13,012 nucleotides of DNA from Pseudomonadota bacterium (GTDB lineage: Bacteria; Pseudomonadota; Alphaproteobacteria; Rhizobiales; Rhizobiaceae): positions 1 to 13,012 of the forward strand of contig JAEWHQ010000132.1 of NCBI GenBank assembly GCA_023387715.1. The letters run 5' to 3'. Shown in pieces: positions 6,071-12,813 of the stretch. Under the pieces are notes generated by a model. It was not told where the DNA came from. It was given only the letters and a program-made list of their open reading frames with translations, and made no database searches. The translations under genes were made by a program, and so were the position numbers. Position 1 is the first letter of the stretch; each line of letters starts with the position of its first letter.

Positions 6071-7503
6071 AGCGTAATCGTAAGGTCAAGATTCTCGCAA
6101 CCCTTGGCCCGGCATCTTCGGAAGAAGCAACCATCGCCCAGCTTTTTGAAGCCGGAGCCGACGTCTTTCGTATTAATATGAGCCATGCCAGTCATGATCT
6201 CATGCGCACATTGGTAAAACGTATTCGTAATGTTGAGAAACAGGTCGGCCGCCCGATCGGTATTCTTGCTGATTTGCAGGGGCCAAAGCTCCGTGTCGGC
6301 AAATTTCTCGAAGGTAAAGTCGAGCTTGAAGCCGGACAGACCTTCACCTTGGACAATCAGGAAACACCGGGCGATAATAACCGCGTTTTCCTGCCTCATC
6401 CTGAAATTCTTGAAGCCGTACAGCCGGGCCACCGCCTGCTGATTGATGATGGCAAGCTGCATCTGGTTGCTGAAAAGTGCAACGGCACATCCATCCAGTG
6501 TAAGGTTATTTCCGGCACCAATATTTCTGACCGCAAAGGCGTGAGCCTGCCGGATACCACTTTGGGTGTCGGCGCTCTGACCGAAAAAGACCGCAGCGAT
6601 CTTGATGCAGTTTTGAAAGAAGAGATTGACTGGGTCGCCCTCTCCTTCATCCAGCGTCCGGAAGATCTGGCCGAAGTGCGCAAAATCGCACGTGGCCGTG
6701 TTGGCTTGATGTCGAAGATTGAAAAGCCGCAGGCTGTAACCCGCCTCGATGAAATCATCGAAATGTCTGACGCTTTGATGGTAGCACGCGGTGATCTCGG
6801 CGTAGAGATGCCGCTTGAAAGCGTACCAGGCATTCAAAAGCAGATCACCCGTAAAGCACGCCGCGCCGGTAAACCGGTTGTGGTTGCCACACAGATGCTG
6901 GAATCCATGATTACCGCTCCTGTGCCAACACGCGCGGAAGTTTCTGACGTGGCAACTGCTGTGTTTGAAGGTGCGGACGCAATCATGCTCTCGGCAGAAT
7001 CAGCATCCGGTGCCTATCCGGTTGATGCTGTTGCCACCATGAACCGCATTGCTGAACAGGTTGAACAGGATCCGACCTATCCGGCCATCATCGACGCACA
7101 GCGCGCTTTGCCTGAGCCAACCGGCGCAGACGCAATCTCGCTGGCAGCACGACAGATTGCCGAAACACTCAATCTGTCGGCTATCGTCACCTATACTGCA
7201 TCCGGCACCACGGGCTTGCGTGCAGCGCGTGAACGCCCGCGCAACAGAATCATCTCCGTTTCACCGGTTGTTGAAACCGCACGTCGCCTGTCGCTCGTCT
7301 GGGGTCTGCACTGCGTGGTCACAGAAGATGCCAAAGATCTCGATGATATGGTCAACCGCGCCTGCGGCATCACCTATCGCGAAAACTTTGGTAAAGGTGG
7401 TGATCGCATCATTATCACCGCCGGTGTGCCGCTTGGCACGCCCGGTTCCACCAATATGCTGCGCATTGCCTATATCGGCACAGATGGCAGCAGCGGCGCA
7501 TAA
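6067..7503 (+). CDS. pyk: Pyruvate kinase
   Basis: Pyruvate kinase transfers phosphate from phosphoenolpyruvate to ADP, the last step of glycolysis. The 478-residue protein shows KILATLGPAS (8-17), FRINMSH (34-40) with R35, N37 and S39, ADLQGPKLRVG (68-78), the catalytic lysine K217 in MSKIEKPQAV, ARGDLGVEMP (240-249) with metal-ligand D243, TQMLESM from T275, and the C-terminal domain. The length matches the common bacterial form without an extra C-terminal domain. Its ATG overlaps the DUF1036 stop by four bases, with only a weak ribosome site (CAGGA) upstream, so initiation may depend on translation of DUF1036. An intrinsic terminator follows. Assignment is firm. Confidence 0.97.
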   Translation: MKRNRKVKILATLGPASSEEATIAQLFEAGADVFRINMSHASHDLMRTLVKRIRNVEKQVGRPIGILADLQGPKLRVGKFLEGKVELEAGQTFTLDNQETPGDNNRVFLPHPEILEAVQPGHRLLIDDGKLHLVAEKCNGTSIQCKVISGTNISDRKGVSLPDTTLGVGALTEKDRSDLDAVLKEEIDWVALSFIQRPEDLAEVRKIARGRVGLMSKIEKPQAVTRLDEIIEMSDALMVARGDLGVEMPLESVPGIQKQITRKARRAGKPVVVATQMLESMITAPVPTRAEVSDVATAVFEGADAIMLSAESASGAYPVDAVATMNRIAEQVEQDPTYPAIIDAQRALPEPTGADAISLAARQIAETLNLSAIVTYTASGTTGLRAARERPRNRIISVSPVVETARRLSLVWGLHCVVTEDAKDLDDMVNRACGITYRENFGKGGDRIIITAGVPLGTPGSTNMLRIAYIGTDGSSGA

Positions 7504-7522
7504 TCAAGGCGCATAAACACAT

Positions 7523-7554
7523 AAAAAAAGCGGCATCAACAGTGCCGCTTTTTT
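7523..7554. terminator. Bidirectional intrinsic terminator (pyk / TPR gene)
   Basis: AAAAAAGCGGCA (7524-7535) pairs with TGCCGCTTTTTT (7543-7554) across a 7-base loop. A-run and T-run flanks serve both pyk and the convergent TPR gene. Confidence 0.9.
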
Positions 7555-7572
7555 ATTGTCTTCATTTTTGTA

Positions 7573-8277
7573 TCAGGTGTGAATATCGCTGAGTTCCTCG
7601 CTCAGCGACTGCACCTGCCGCTGTGCTTCACGCATCATCGGATAAAGCGTCAGAATACGCTCATAAACCTTCAAAGCGCTCGCCTTATGGCCTCGCTCCT
7701 GCAAAATGCCCGCAAGGCCGGTCAGCGCACCAAAATGGCGTGGTTCAAGCTCTAAAGCGCGATTGATGTCATAAATGGCACGGTCATATTCACTATTCAG
7801 CACATGCAAGGCAGCGCGGCGATTCCAGCTTTCGGCATTTTCAGGCGCAAGCGCGACCGCCTCATCAAGAAAATCAATCGCCACCGCATATTTCTTCTGG
7901 CTCATCGCGTCATAAGACCAGCCAAGCAGCAGATCGACAGTTGCACTGCCCGACTGCGCCCAAATACCGGAAATCTGCGCAGCAATGCGTCTGGCCTTCA
8001 CTTCATTGGATGTTTTCAAAAGCTCGGCAAAAAGCTTATCCAGCCGCTCTTCAGGTGTCAGCTTAGCCGCTGCCTCGACAGGCGCCTTGGTTTTTTCAGG
8101 CTCGGCCTTTTCCGCCTCAGAGGCCGCCTCTTGCAGCGCTTGCTGCAATGCTTCAGGTAAAGGCTCCGGCATCGGCTGCAAGGCATCCTGTGCCCATGCA
8201 GAAGGCACGAACAATACCCCAAGTGAAAACACACCGGCACAGGCACAGGCACAGGCCAGCGCTTGTAACTTATTCAT
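7573..8277 (-). CDS. Exported tetratricopeptide repeat protein
   Basis: With the ATG at 8277-8275 the product is 234 residues. It has a signal peptide (MNK, a hydrophobic core containing ACACACAG, then PSAWA with cleavage likely after A29), a Glu/Ala/Pro-rich linker (31-75), a helical segment (76-108) and two to three TPR units (about 112-214). Repeat landmarks are LLLGWSYDAMSQKKYAVAI, AENAESWNRRAALHVL-type and YDRAIYDINRALELEPRHF units. TPRs bind other proteins, and the partner is unknown. An in-frame ATG at 8319 would add 14 residues and spoil the signal peptide, and it sits almost at the predicted transcription start, so I prefer 8277. It is convergent with pyk. Confidence 0.82.
   Translation of the reverse strand: MNKLQALACACACAGVFSLGVLFVPSAWAQDALQPMPEPLPEALQQALQEAASEAEKAEPEKTKAPVEAAAKLTPEERLDKLFAELLKTSNEVKARRIAAQISGIWAQSGSATVDLLLGWSYDAMSQKKYAVAIDFLDEAVALAPENAESWNRRAALHVLNSEYDRAIYDINRALELEPRHFGALTGLAGILQERGHKASALKVYERILTLYPMMREAQRQVQSLSEELSDIHT
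8236..8253. repeat. Three tandem GGCACA hexamers inside the TPR signal peptide
   Basis: GGCACA repeats three times in a row, followed by a partial fourth unit (GGC). It encodes the alternating Ala-Cys run (residues 8-13) of the signal peptide core. Gain or loss of a unit would stay in frame and change the core by two residues. Confidence 0.75.
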
Positions 8278-8331
8278 TAAACCGGAATGCGCGTGCGCAG
8301 CGTTGCAAAAATTTAGCATGAGCTGATTTTA

Positions 8332-8358
8332 ATCATAGAGCCCCGCTGCACAAGTCAA
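8332..8358 (-). promoter_or_regulatory. Candidate promoter of the TPR gene
   Basis: On the minus strand, TTGACT (8358-8353) and TATGAT (8337-8332) are 15 bases apart, or 16 if the -35 box is taken one base upstream as TTTGAC. Start of transcription would fall near 8325, leaving about 48 bases of leader to ATG 8277. The inverted repeat GCACAA (8348-8353) / TTGTGC (8362-8367) overlaps the -35 box and could be an operator. Confidence 0.45.
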
Positions 8359-8400
8359 ATTTTGTGCCAGCCTGTCTCAAACACAATCATAAACAAGCAT

Positions 8401-8449
8401 AAAAAAATGAGAGCATTTTAATCCGTTGTCAGATTAAAATGCTCTCATT
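8401..8449 (-). terminator. Intrinsic terminator of rpmJ
   Basis: Bases 8406-8423 are the exact reverse complement of 8432-8449, an 18-bp stem with an 8-base loop. On the minus strand it is followed by a run of T (A residues 8401-8407 on plus). It lies 116 bases past the rpmJ stop. The stem is unusually long and AT-rich. Confidence 0.8.
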
Positions 8450-8564
8450 CTATTTCGATAAGGCTGCCGTAGTTTTCTAAACGAAAGCTACATTTCAGCT
8501 GTCATTCTAATTTGCGCTCTCCGTTGCCGAAGTGCTGAAGCCCGTTTTACAACGGGGTGCAAAA

Positions 8565-8690
8565 TTAGCCCTGACGTGCTTTAAAACGCGGAGCAGTCTT
8601 ATTGATGATGTAAACGCGGCCTTTACGGCGGATAAGCTTGCAGTCGCGATGACGAGCTTTGAGCGCTTTGAGCGAATTCTTGATCTTCAT
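8565..8690 (-). CDS. rpmJ: 50S ribosomal protein L36, zinc-ligand-poor (C-minus) form
   Basis: The 41-residue basic product [11 protein letters not shown]... through GRVYIINK to the end FKARQG is L36 of the large ribosomal subunit, in the slightly longer alphaproteobacterial version. In the zinc-binding form the ligands are CxxC, a third Cys and a His. Here the aligned positions read HRDC (H14, C17), then N30 and F36, so only one Cys remains and normal zinc binding is unlikely. ATG 8690-8688 is chosen by homology; GGTGA upstream is a weak ribosome site. The frame is open further upstream (to 8753) but that stretch is not L36-like. Transcription ends at the 8401-8449 hairpin. Identification is firm. 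Confidence 0.95.
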   Translation of the reverse strand: MKIKNSLKALKARHRDCKLIRRKGRVYIINKTAPRFKARQG

Positions 8691-8785
8691 GTCAATCACC
8701 GGTCGGGTTGGCCCGTCACCGGGCATCATAAAAACAGGCGCCCGAGGCGCCAATTACTAAACGGACAGACAAGCTATCCATTGGG

Positions 8786-8821
8786 TTGGCCGAAATACAC
8801 AAATATCGGCCAAAATGTCAA
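8786..8821 (-). promoter_or_regulatory. Candidate rpmJ promoter overlapping a hairpin
   Basis: On the minus strand, TTGACA (8821-8816) is followed after 18 bases by TATTTC (8797-8792), a fair promoter with a perfect -35 box. TTGGCCGA (8786-8793) pairs with TCGGCCAA (8806-8813), placing an 8-bp dyad over the spacer and -10 region. The dyad could be an operator. A further GGCGCC dyad (GGCGCCCGAGGCGCC, about 8738-8752) lies in the leader. Confidence 0.4.
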
Positions 8822-8826
8822 CTCCC

Positions 8827-8869
8827 AAGGGGCAAGAATCCTGAAATCCTTCATAAGAAACTGCCCCTT
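8827..8869 (-). terminator. Possible weak terminator or hairpin after purK
   Basis: AAGGGGCA (8827-8834) pairs with TGCCCCTT (8862-8869), an 8-bp stem with a 27-base loop, 22 bases past the purK stop. No T-run follows on the minus strand, so termination here is uncertain, and read-through from purK into rpmJ is possible. Confidence 0.3.
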
Positions 8870-8890
8870 TTAAGGGAAAAGACAATAAAA

Positions 8891-9976
8891 TCAGCCTTTC
8901 TTAGGGCTGATATAGGTCACATGACCCATTTTGCGGCCAGCGCGAGCCTCTGCTTTTCCATACAAATGCAGCATGGCATGCGGCTCAGCAAGAATCGCTT
9001 CCACCTGCAAAACATCATCACCGATCAGATTGACCATGCGGCAATCGGAGTGACGGGTGGTGTCTCCAAGCGGCAATCCGGCAACCGCACGAATATGCTG
9101 ATCAAACTGTGACACAGGATTGGCAGCTTCCGTCCAGTGGCCGGAATTATGCACACGCGGTGCAAATTCATTGGCGATTAATGTGCCGTCTGGCATCACG
9201 AAAAATTCCAGCCCCAGCACACCGACATAATCAAGCGCATGCAACAGTTTTTCCGCTGCAAGCTGAGCGGCTGCTGCTGTCTCAGCGCTGATATTGGCCG
9301 GAACAGTTGATGTATCCAGAATGCCGTTTTTGTGCACATTTTCAGCAATGTCGAAAAGCGCCACGTCGCCATTACGGCCACGCGCTGCAATCACCGAAAT
9401 CTCGCGCTCAAAACCCATCAGCCCTTCGAGAATCGCCGGCGCATGGCCGATATCTTTAAGGGCTGCATTGATTTTATCTGCGCCATTGCTGTTTTCAGGC
9501 GTCAAGCGCACCTGACCCTTACCGTCATAACCAAAGCGGCGGGTTTTCAAAATGCCCTGACCGCCAAGAGCGGCCAGCGCTGAAACCAGCATATCCGCAT
9601 CATCTACCAGGCGCCAGGGCGCGGTGGCGATACCCGATTCGTTTAAGAATTGCTTTTCAGTGAAGCGATCCTGCGAAATCTCCAAAGCGGCAGGCGGCGG
9701 ATAAACGCCGATTTTTTCAGCCAGATCCTGCACTGCTTCAATGGAAACATTTTCAAACTCATAAGTGATGACGTCACAAGCTTCCACCAGCTCTGCCAAA
9801 GCTGCCTTATCATCATAGGCCGCAACGATCTGACGATTGGCAGTCTGCGCCGCCGGACAATCAGCCTGCGGCTCCAAAATAATAGTGCGGAAGCTTAAAC
9901 GTGCTGCGGCCATCGCCAGCATACGGCCAAGCTGGCCACCGCCGATAATGCCAATTGTTGATCCTGTTTTCGACAT
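8891..9976 (-). CDS. purK: N5-carboxyaminoimidazole ribonucleotide synthase, PurK
   Basis: PurK uses ATP and bicarbonate to convert aminoimidazole ribonucleotide to N5-CAIR, the substrate of PurE, in purine synthesis. The 361-residue ATP-grasp protein has GGGQLGRM (12-19), YEFENV (72-77), the glycine loop RRFGYDGKGQ (146-155), EREISVI (190-196), GVLGLEFF (252-259), NEFAPRVHNSGHWT (269-282) and the C-terminal GRKMGHVT (347-354). ATG 9976-9974 starts one base after the purE stop, with GAGG seven bases upstream inside purE; an in-frame ATG at 9988 overlaps purE and is less well placed. The one-base gap suggests translational coupling. Assignment is firm. Confidence 0.97.
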   Translation of the reverse strand: MSKTGSTIGIIGGGQLGRMLAMAAARLSFRTIILEPQADCPAAQTANRQIVAAYDDKAALAELVEACDVITYEFENVSIEAVQDLAEKIGVYPPPAALEISQDRFTEKQFLNESGIATAPWRLVDDADMLVSALAALGGQGILKTRRFGYDGKGQVRLTPENSNGADKINAALKDIGHAPAILEGLMGFEREISVIAARGRNGDVALFDIAENVHKNGILDTSTVPANISAETAAAAQLAAEKLLHALDYVGVLGLEFFVMPDGTLIANEFAPRVHNSGHWTEAANPVSQFDQHIRAVAGLPLGDTTRHSDCRMVNLIGDDVLQVEAILAEPHAMLHLYGKAEARAGRKMGHVTYISPKKG

Positions 9977-9977
9977 A

Positions 9978-10478
9978 TCAGGCCTCATCACTTGGGCGTT
10001 CGGCAACGCTTGTGCTCTGGTTTTCACGCCATGTATCAAGGCGGGCTGCCAGTTCCTCATCGTGCAGCGCAAGAACTGCCGCTGCGAGAAGCGCTGCATT
10101 AACCGCACCCGCACGGCCGATCGCCATAGTGCCGACAGGAATACCGGCTGGCATCTGCACGATGGAAAGGAGCGAATCCTGACCCGACAATGCTTTGGAC
10201 TGAACCGGCACACCAAAAACCGGCAGCGGTGTCAACGATGCTGTCATGCCTGGCAGATGGGCAGCACCTCCGGCACCGGCAATAATCACTTTAAAACCTT
10301 CAGCCTTGGCCCCTTTAGCAAATTCCATCATCCGGTCCGGCGTACGATGTGCCGAGATGATGCGTGCATCGAAACGAATGCCGAGTGCTGCCAGCGTTTC
10401 TGCGGCATGGCGCATTGTTTCCCAATCGGACTGGCTTCCCATAATGACTGCAACATCGAAGCGCGGAGCTAAGGTCAT
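9978..10478 (-). CDS. purE: N5-carboxyaminoimidazole ribonucleotide mutase, PurE class I
   Basis: PurE moves the carboxyl group of N5-CAIR to C4 to give CAIR. The 166-residue product has GSQSDW (14-19), the catalytic SAHRTPDRM (42-50) with H44, and the [12 protein letters not shown] loop (67-78), all of the class I mutase that works with PurK. The last 20 residues are polar and not conserved. ATG 10478-10476 has AGGA eight bases upstream. A YdcH gene lies 79 bp upstream on the same strand with no strong terminator between, so the transcript may be ydcH-purE-purK. I see no purine riboswitch in that gap. Assignment is firm. Confidence 0.97.
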   Translation of the reverse strand: MTLAPRFDVAVIMGSQSDWETMRHAAETLAALGIRFDARIISAHRTPDRMMEFAKGAKAEGFKVIIAGAGGAAHLPGMTASLTPLPVFGVPVQSKALSGQDSLLSIVQMPAGIPVGTMAIGRAGAVNAALLAAAVLALHDEELAARLDTWRENQSTSVAERPSDEA

Positions 10479-10557
10479 TGGTTTTTCCTATTAAATAATA
10501 AAGGTGCCCTTGCCGCTTGCAACGGTCAGAACACGAGGTCTCGGGACAAGAGGTTTT

Positions 10558-10761
10558 TTAAGCGATAATGTCAGGAATGATCTGACTTTCCAGTTCCTGC
10601 TGTTTATCTTTAAGCGCCAGCTTTTTCTTTTTCATCCGCTGAATGCGCAACATGTCGCATCCGGTTGCTATCATGGCATTTATCGCGACATCAAAATCTT
10701 CATGGTCTTGCTTCAGCCGTGCCAGTGCCAGTCTGATTTCGGCTTGATTTTGATCGGACAT
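10558..10761 (-). CDS. YdcH/DUF465 family small protein (first copy)
   Basis: The 67-residue product MSDQNQAEIRLALARLKQDH... carries the DUF465 pattern: a helix ending LKQDHEDFD, a short central segment with MIATGCDMLRIQRMKKKKL, then LKDKQQELE. The protein is mostly a charged helical hairpin or coiled coil, and its role is unknown. ATG 10761-10759 gives the usual family length; the frame is open to 10812 but the extra residues are Cys/His-rich and not family-like. The ribosome site is weak (GGGGCACTC region). It lies upstream of purE on the same strand and is divergent from a second YdcH gene 249 bp away. Confidence 0.85.
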   Translation of the reverse strand: MSDQNQAEIRLALARLKQDHEDFDVAINAMIATGCDMLRIQRMKKKKLALKDKQQELESQIIPDIIA

Positions 10762-11010
10762 AGAGTGCCCCGTTTTACAATGCGTTGATATGCAACAGCG
10801 TTTAACATTCAAAACTTCAAAACTACATTTTGAACGCTCAAAAGCTGCATAATGGTTTGCGTCATGCCTTTAGCACAAATATTGCAGTTAGAAAATGCTA
10901 CAACAATCAATTCGACAGATCGCCTCAATCATGTCACACTGTCATTGTCTTGTCATAAAGCTGCCGATCAGCAGCCTGAGACATATGAAGGAAACAACCA
11001 AGGAGAATTG
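10762..11010. promoter_or_regulatory. Shared control region between two divergent ydcH genes
   Basis: This 249-bp stretch must hold promoters for both directions. Visible patterns are an 8-base tandem repeat TTCAAAAC at 10808-10823 followed by TTTTGAA around 10829-10835, and three TGTCA units at 10932-10936, 10940-10944 and 10951-10955, the last running into TGTCATAAAG. I cannot assign a convincing -35/-10 pair. I see no gene here, although the plus frame is open from 10852. Confidence 0.4.
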
Positions 11011-11193
11011 ATGATGGCTATCGAGTCCCATCTTGCCACGCTGGAAAAGAAGCACGGTACTCTCGAACAGGAAATTTCCACTGCGATGGCATCACCAGCT
11101 ATCGATAACCTTCTCTTAACTGACCTGAAACGAAAAAAACTACAGCTCAAAGAGCAAATTGAAAAAATTAAACAGCAAGTCACACAACACTAA
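11011..11193 (+). CDS. YdcH/DUF465 family small protein (second copy)
   Basis: The 60-residue product (59 if the second ATG is used) reads MMAIESHLATLEKKHGTLEQ and then the DUF465 ending LTDLKRKKLQLKEQIEKI. It is a charged helical protein of unknown role. AGGAG at 11001-11005 is five bases from ATG 11011 and eight from ATG 11014, so either can serve. The open frame reaches back to 10852, but no ribosome site or family similarity supports that. It differs clearly from the first copy (shorter, no Cys), so this is an old paralogue pair, not a recent duplication. Transcription may continue into the structured non-coding stretch downstream, as no terminator follows until 11495. Confidence 0.87.
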   Translation: MMAIESHLATLEKKHGTLEQEISTAMASPAIDNLLLTDLKRKKLQLKEQIEKIKQQVTQH

Positions 11194-11209
11194 TTATTTT
11201 ATCAACTAA

Positions 11210-11365
11210 GGAACGTAAAAAGGCAGAGGGTCAGATGGCAGTTTTGACCATCATAATGACCAAAGCCCAACGTTCATGCTAGCAGGCTGGACGCTTTGTG
11301 ATCGGTGGCATCAGATCACCTCTCGCACAAAGCGTGCAGCCGGATTAGCTCACCCACTGTTCTCC
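11210..11365 (+). ncRNA. Structured non-coding RNA candidate, possibly 6S RNA
   Basis: There is no plausible protein here. ACGCTTTGTG (11291-11300) pairs exactly with CACAAAGCGT (11326-11335). After a single G-G mismatch the helix goes on with GGCTG (11285-11289) / CAGCC (11337-11341), then after an internal loop GCTA (11278-11281) / TAGC (11346-11349). Further out, GGGT with ACCC (near 11228 and 11352) and GAAC with GTTC (11211-11214 / 11359-11362) could close it. The result would be a long interrupted hairpin with a large asymmetric bubble of roughly 155 nt. That shape and the place beside purEK/ydcH recall 6S RNA, but the outer pairing is weak and I could not match a sequence motif. Boundaries and strand are estimates; the helix would form on either strand. 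Confidence 0.4.
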
Positions 11366-11368
11366 ATA

Positions 11369-11538
11369 TATAATTTTTCAAAATTACAACTTGTCAAAAC
11401 TGACAGCTGGCAGAACCTGTTATCTGATGCCATTTTCCTGTAAGATTTAACAGGATCACATCCGTAACCGGTCGGTTTGTCTCCGGTTCGGTTGAGGGCA
11501 GGTTGCGATTTTTAAACAGCAACCTGCCCTTATTTTTT
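11369..11538 (+). ncRNA. Candidate small RNA with promoter -10 box and intrinsic terminator
   Basis: TATAAT at 11369-11374 is a perfect -10 box (the -35 side is poor), so transcription could start near 11381. The downstream sequence holds a row of hairpins: TGTCA/TGACA (11392-11405), TCCTGT/ACAGGA (11436-11455), AACCGG/CCGGTT (11466-11488), and the terminator at 11495-11538. No open frame with a ribosome site fits. A transcript of about 155 nt is predicted. It ends tail-to-tail on the MFS gene stop codon, so it could also be read as the 3' untranslated region of ydcH. I do not recognise it as a named alphaproteobacterial RNA family. Confidence 0.42.
11495..11538 (+). terminator. Strong plus-strand intrinsic terminator
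   Basis: AGGGCAGGTTGC (11495-11506) pairs exactly with GCAACCTGCCCT (11519-11530), a 12-bp GC-rich stem with a 12-base loop. It is followed by TA and six T residues (11533-11538). There is no T-run on the minus side, so it is directional and belongs to a plus-strand transcript. The T-run touches the MFS stop codon. Confidence 0.9.
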
Positions 11539-12773
11539 CACTCAGCATCCGCACGCGGATCAAGCTTGAAAGCTTCCGGCGTGGCACTGCGCTCCGGCGA
11601 AATTGTCGAGAACTGATCCTTCTCTTGTCGCGGCACAGATTTGCGCACGCGGGAACGGAACAGTACATAAACCGCAATGGAAATATGCGACGCTGCGGTG
11701 ATGGCAAACAATCCTGACGGCCAGAAAAAATCCATCAGCGTTGCAGCCAGCAAAGGCCCGAGCATTGTGCCAAAACCATAAAGCAGCAAAAGACCGCTTG
11801 AGATTTTGACAAAGTTTTCGGATGTCGCGTGATCATTGGCATGTGCCACCGCCACCGGATAAAGCGTATAGGCGAGCGCGCCATAACAGGCAGCAGAAAT
11901 AATAATCAATGCACTGCCCTGCGGACTGAATAAAAATGTCAGCAAGCCAACAGTTGCCGCCAATGTTGCCGTGCCAGCCAGCACATAGCGCCGATCAATC
12001 AGATCGGAAATACGACCCACAGGAATTTGCATCAATGCACCGGCCGCAATGGTTGCCGACATCATCAATGCAATATGTGTGTTGCTGATGCCTGATTTGG
12101 CACCATAAACCGCGCCCAATGTGCCCCATGCACCATTGGCAATGCCTACCAGAATACAACCCACAAAAGCTGCCGGTGAATTGCGGAATAGTGCTTTGAG
12201 ATCAAGCTGCACTTCGGTCAGCGGTTTCGGGCTGCTGGCAGTGGAAATGGCAATCGGGATAAGCGACATACAAAAGAAAATACCTGCAAACATAAAGAGA
12301 TGATCAGAGCGGATATCGCCAGCAGAGACCAGCATTTGTCCGGTCACGGTCGCCCCGTAGTTGACCATCATATAAAGGCCGAAAATCTTGCCGCGGCTTT
12401 CATTGCTGGCGCGTTCATTCAGCCAGCTTTCGATCACCATGAAAGCGCCCGCCATCGAAAAGCCGGTAAATGTACGCAGCACAATCCATGTTGTAACATC
12501 AACATAAATACCGGAAAGCAGTGCGATGATCGCAGCAGATGCAGCAAAAATACCAAAAGCGCGCACATGGCCGACACGGCGCACCAAACGCGGCGCGAAC
12601 AAACAGCCAGCGACAAAGCCCCCTGCCCATGTTGTTCCCAGCAAACCCAGCGATGTAACAGAAAAACCTTCAGCGCCACCGCGCAATGGCAAAAGAAGCC
12701 CGTGCAGGCCGGAGCCCATCAGCAAAAAAGCTGTACCAAATAACAGAGCCAAAACCTGAACATAAATGCGCAA
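11538..12773 (-). CDS. Major facilitator superfamily transporter (YcaD-like)
   Basis: The 411-residue protein has 12 likely membrane helices in two halves and a polar C-terminal tail of about 45 residues. Helix 1 is LALLFGTAFLLMGSGLHGLLLP (about 8-29, interrupted by polar positions). The inter-helix 2-3 loop has the MFS signature APRLVRRVGHVR (60-71). A conserved segment FMVIESWLNERA (111-122) resembles the YcaD-type group, whose substrate is not established. The start is TTG 12773-12771, with AGGA eight to nine bases upstream; the ATG at 12763 is out of frame and no in-frame ATG precedes helix 1. Upstream is an imperfect dyad (12814-12831). Family is sure and substrate is unknown. Confidence 0.88.
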   Translation of the reverse strand: MRIYVQVLALLFGTAFLLMGSGLHGLLLPLRGGAEGFSVTSLGLLGTTWAGGFVAGCLFAPRLVRRVGHVRAFGIFAASAAIIALLSGIYVDVTTWIVLRTFTGFSMAGAFMVIESWLNERASNESRGKIFGLYMMVNYGATVTGQMLVSAGDIRSDHLFMFAGIFFCMSLIPIAISTASSPKPLTEVQLDLKALFRNSPAAFVGCILVGIANGAWGTLGAVYGAKSGISNTHIALMMSATIAAGALMQIPVGRISDLIDRRYVLAGTATLAATVGLLTFLFSPQGSALIIISAACYGALAYTLYPVAVAHANDHATSENFVKISSGLLLLYGFGTMLGPLLAATLMDFFWPSGLFAITAASHISIAVYVLFRSRVRKSVPRQEKDQFSTISPERSATPEAFKLDPRADAE

Positions 12774-12813
12774 CAGAATATTCCTAATTTTCAGTCGTTA
12801 TTTGATTTGTATA

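Noticed and set aside
5971..6837. A 288-codon minus-strand open frame across DUF1036 and pyk
   Set aside because: It is antisense to pyruvate kinase with its invariant motifs, has no ribosome site and no recognisable domain.
8278..8319. Earlier start (ATG 8319) for the TPR protein
   Set aside because: It would put 14 polar residues before the signal peptide, has no ribosome site, and lies only about six bases from the predicted transcription start.
10479..10557. Purine riboswitch or other regulatory RNA before purE
   Set aside because: The gap is only 79 bp, with just a 4-bp dyad and no conserved purine-aptamer core that I can recognise.
10852..11010. N-terminal extension of the second YdcH protein to ATG 10852
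   Set aside because: AGGAG at 11001-11005 marks the start at 11011, and the extension has no family similarity and contains the probable promoter region.
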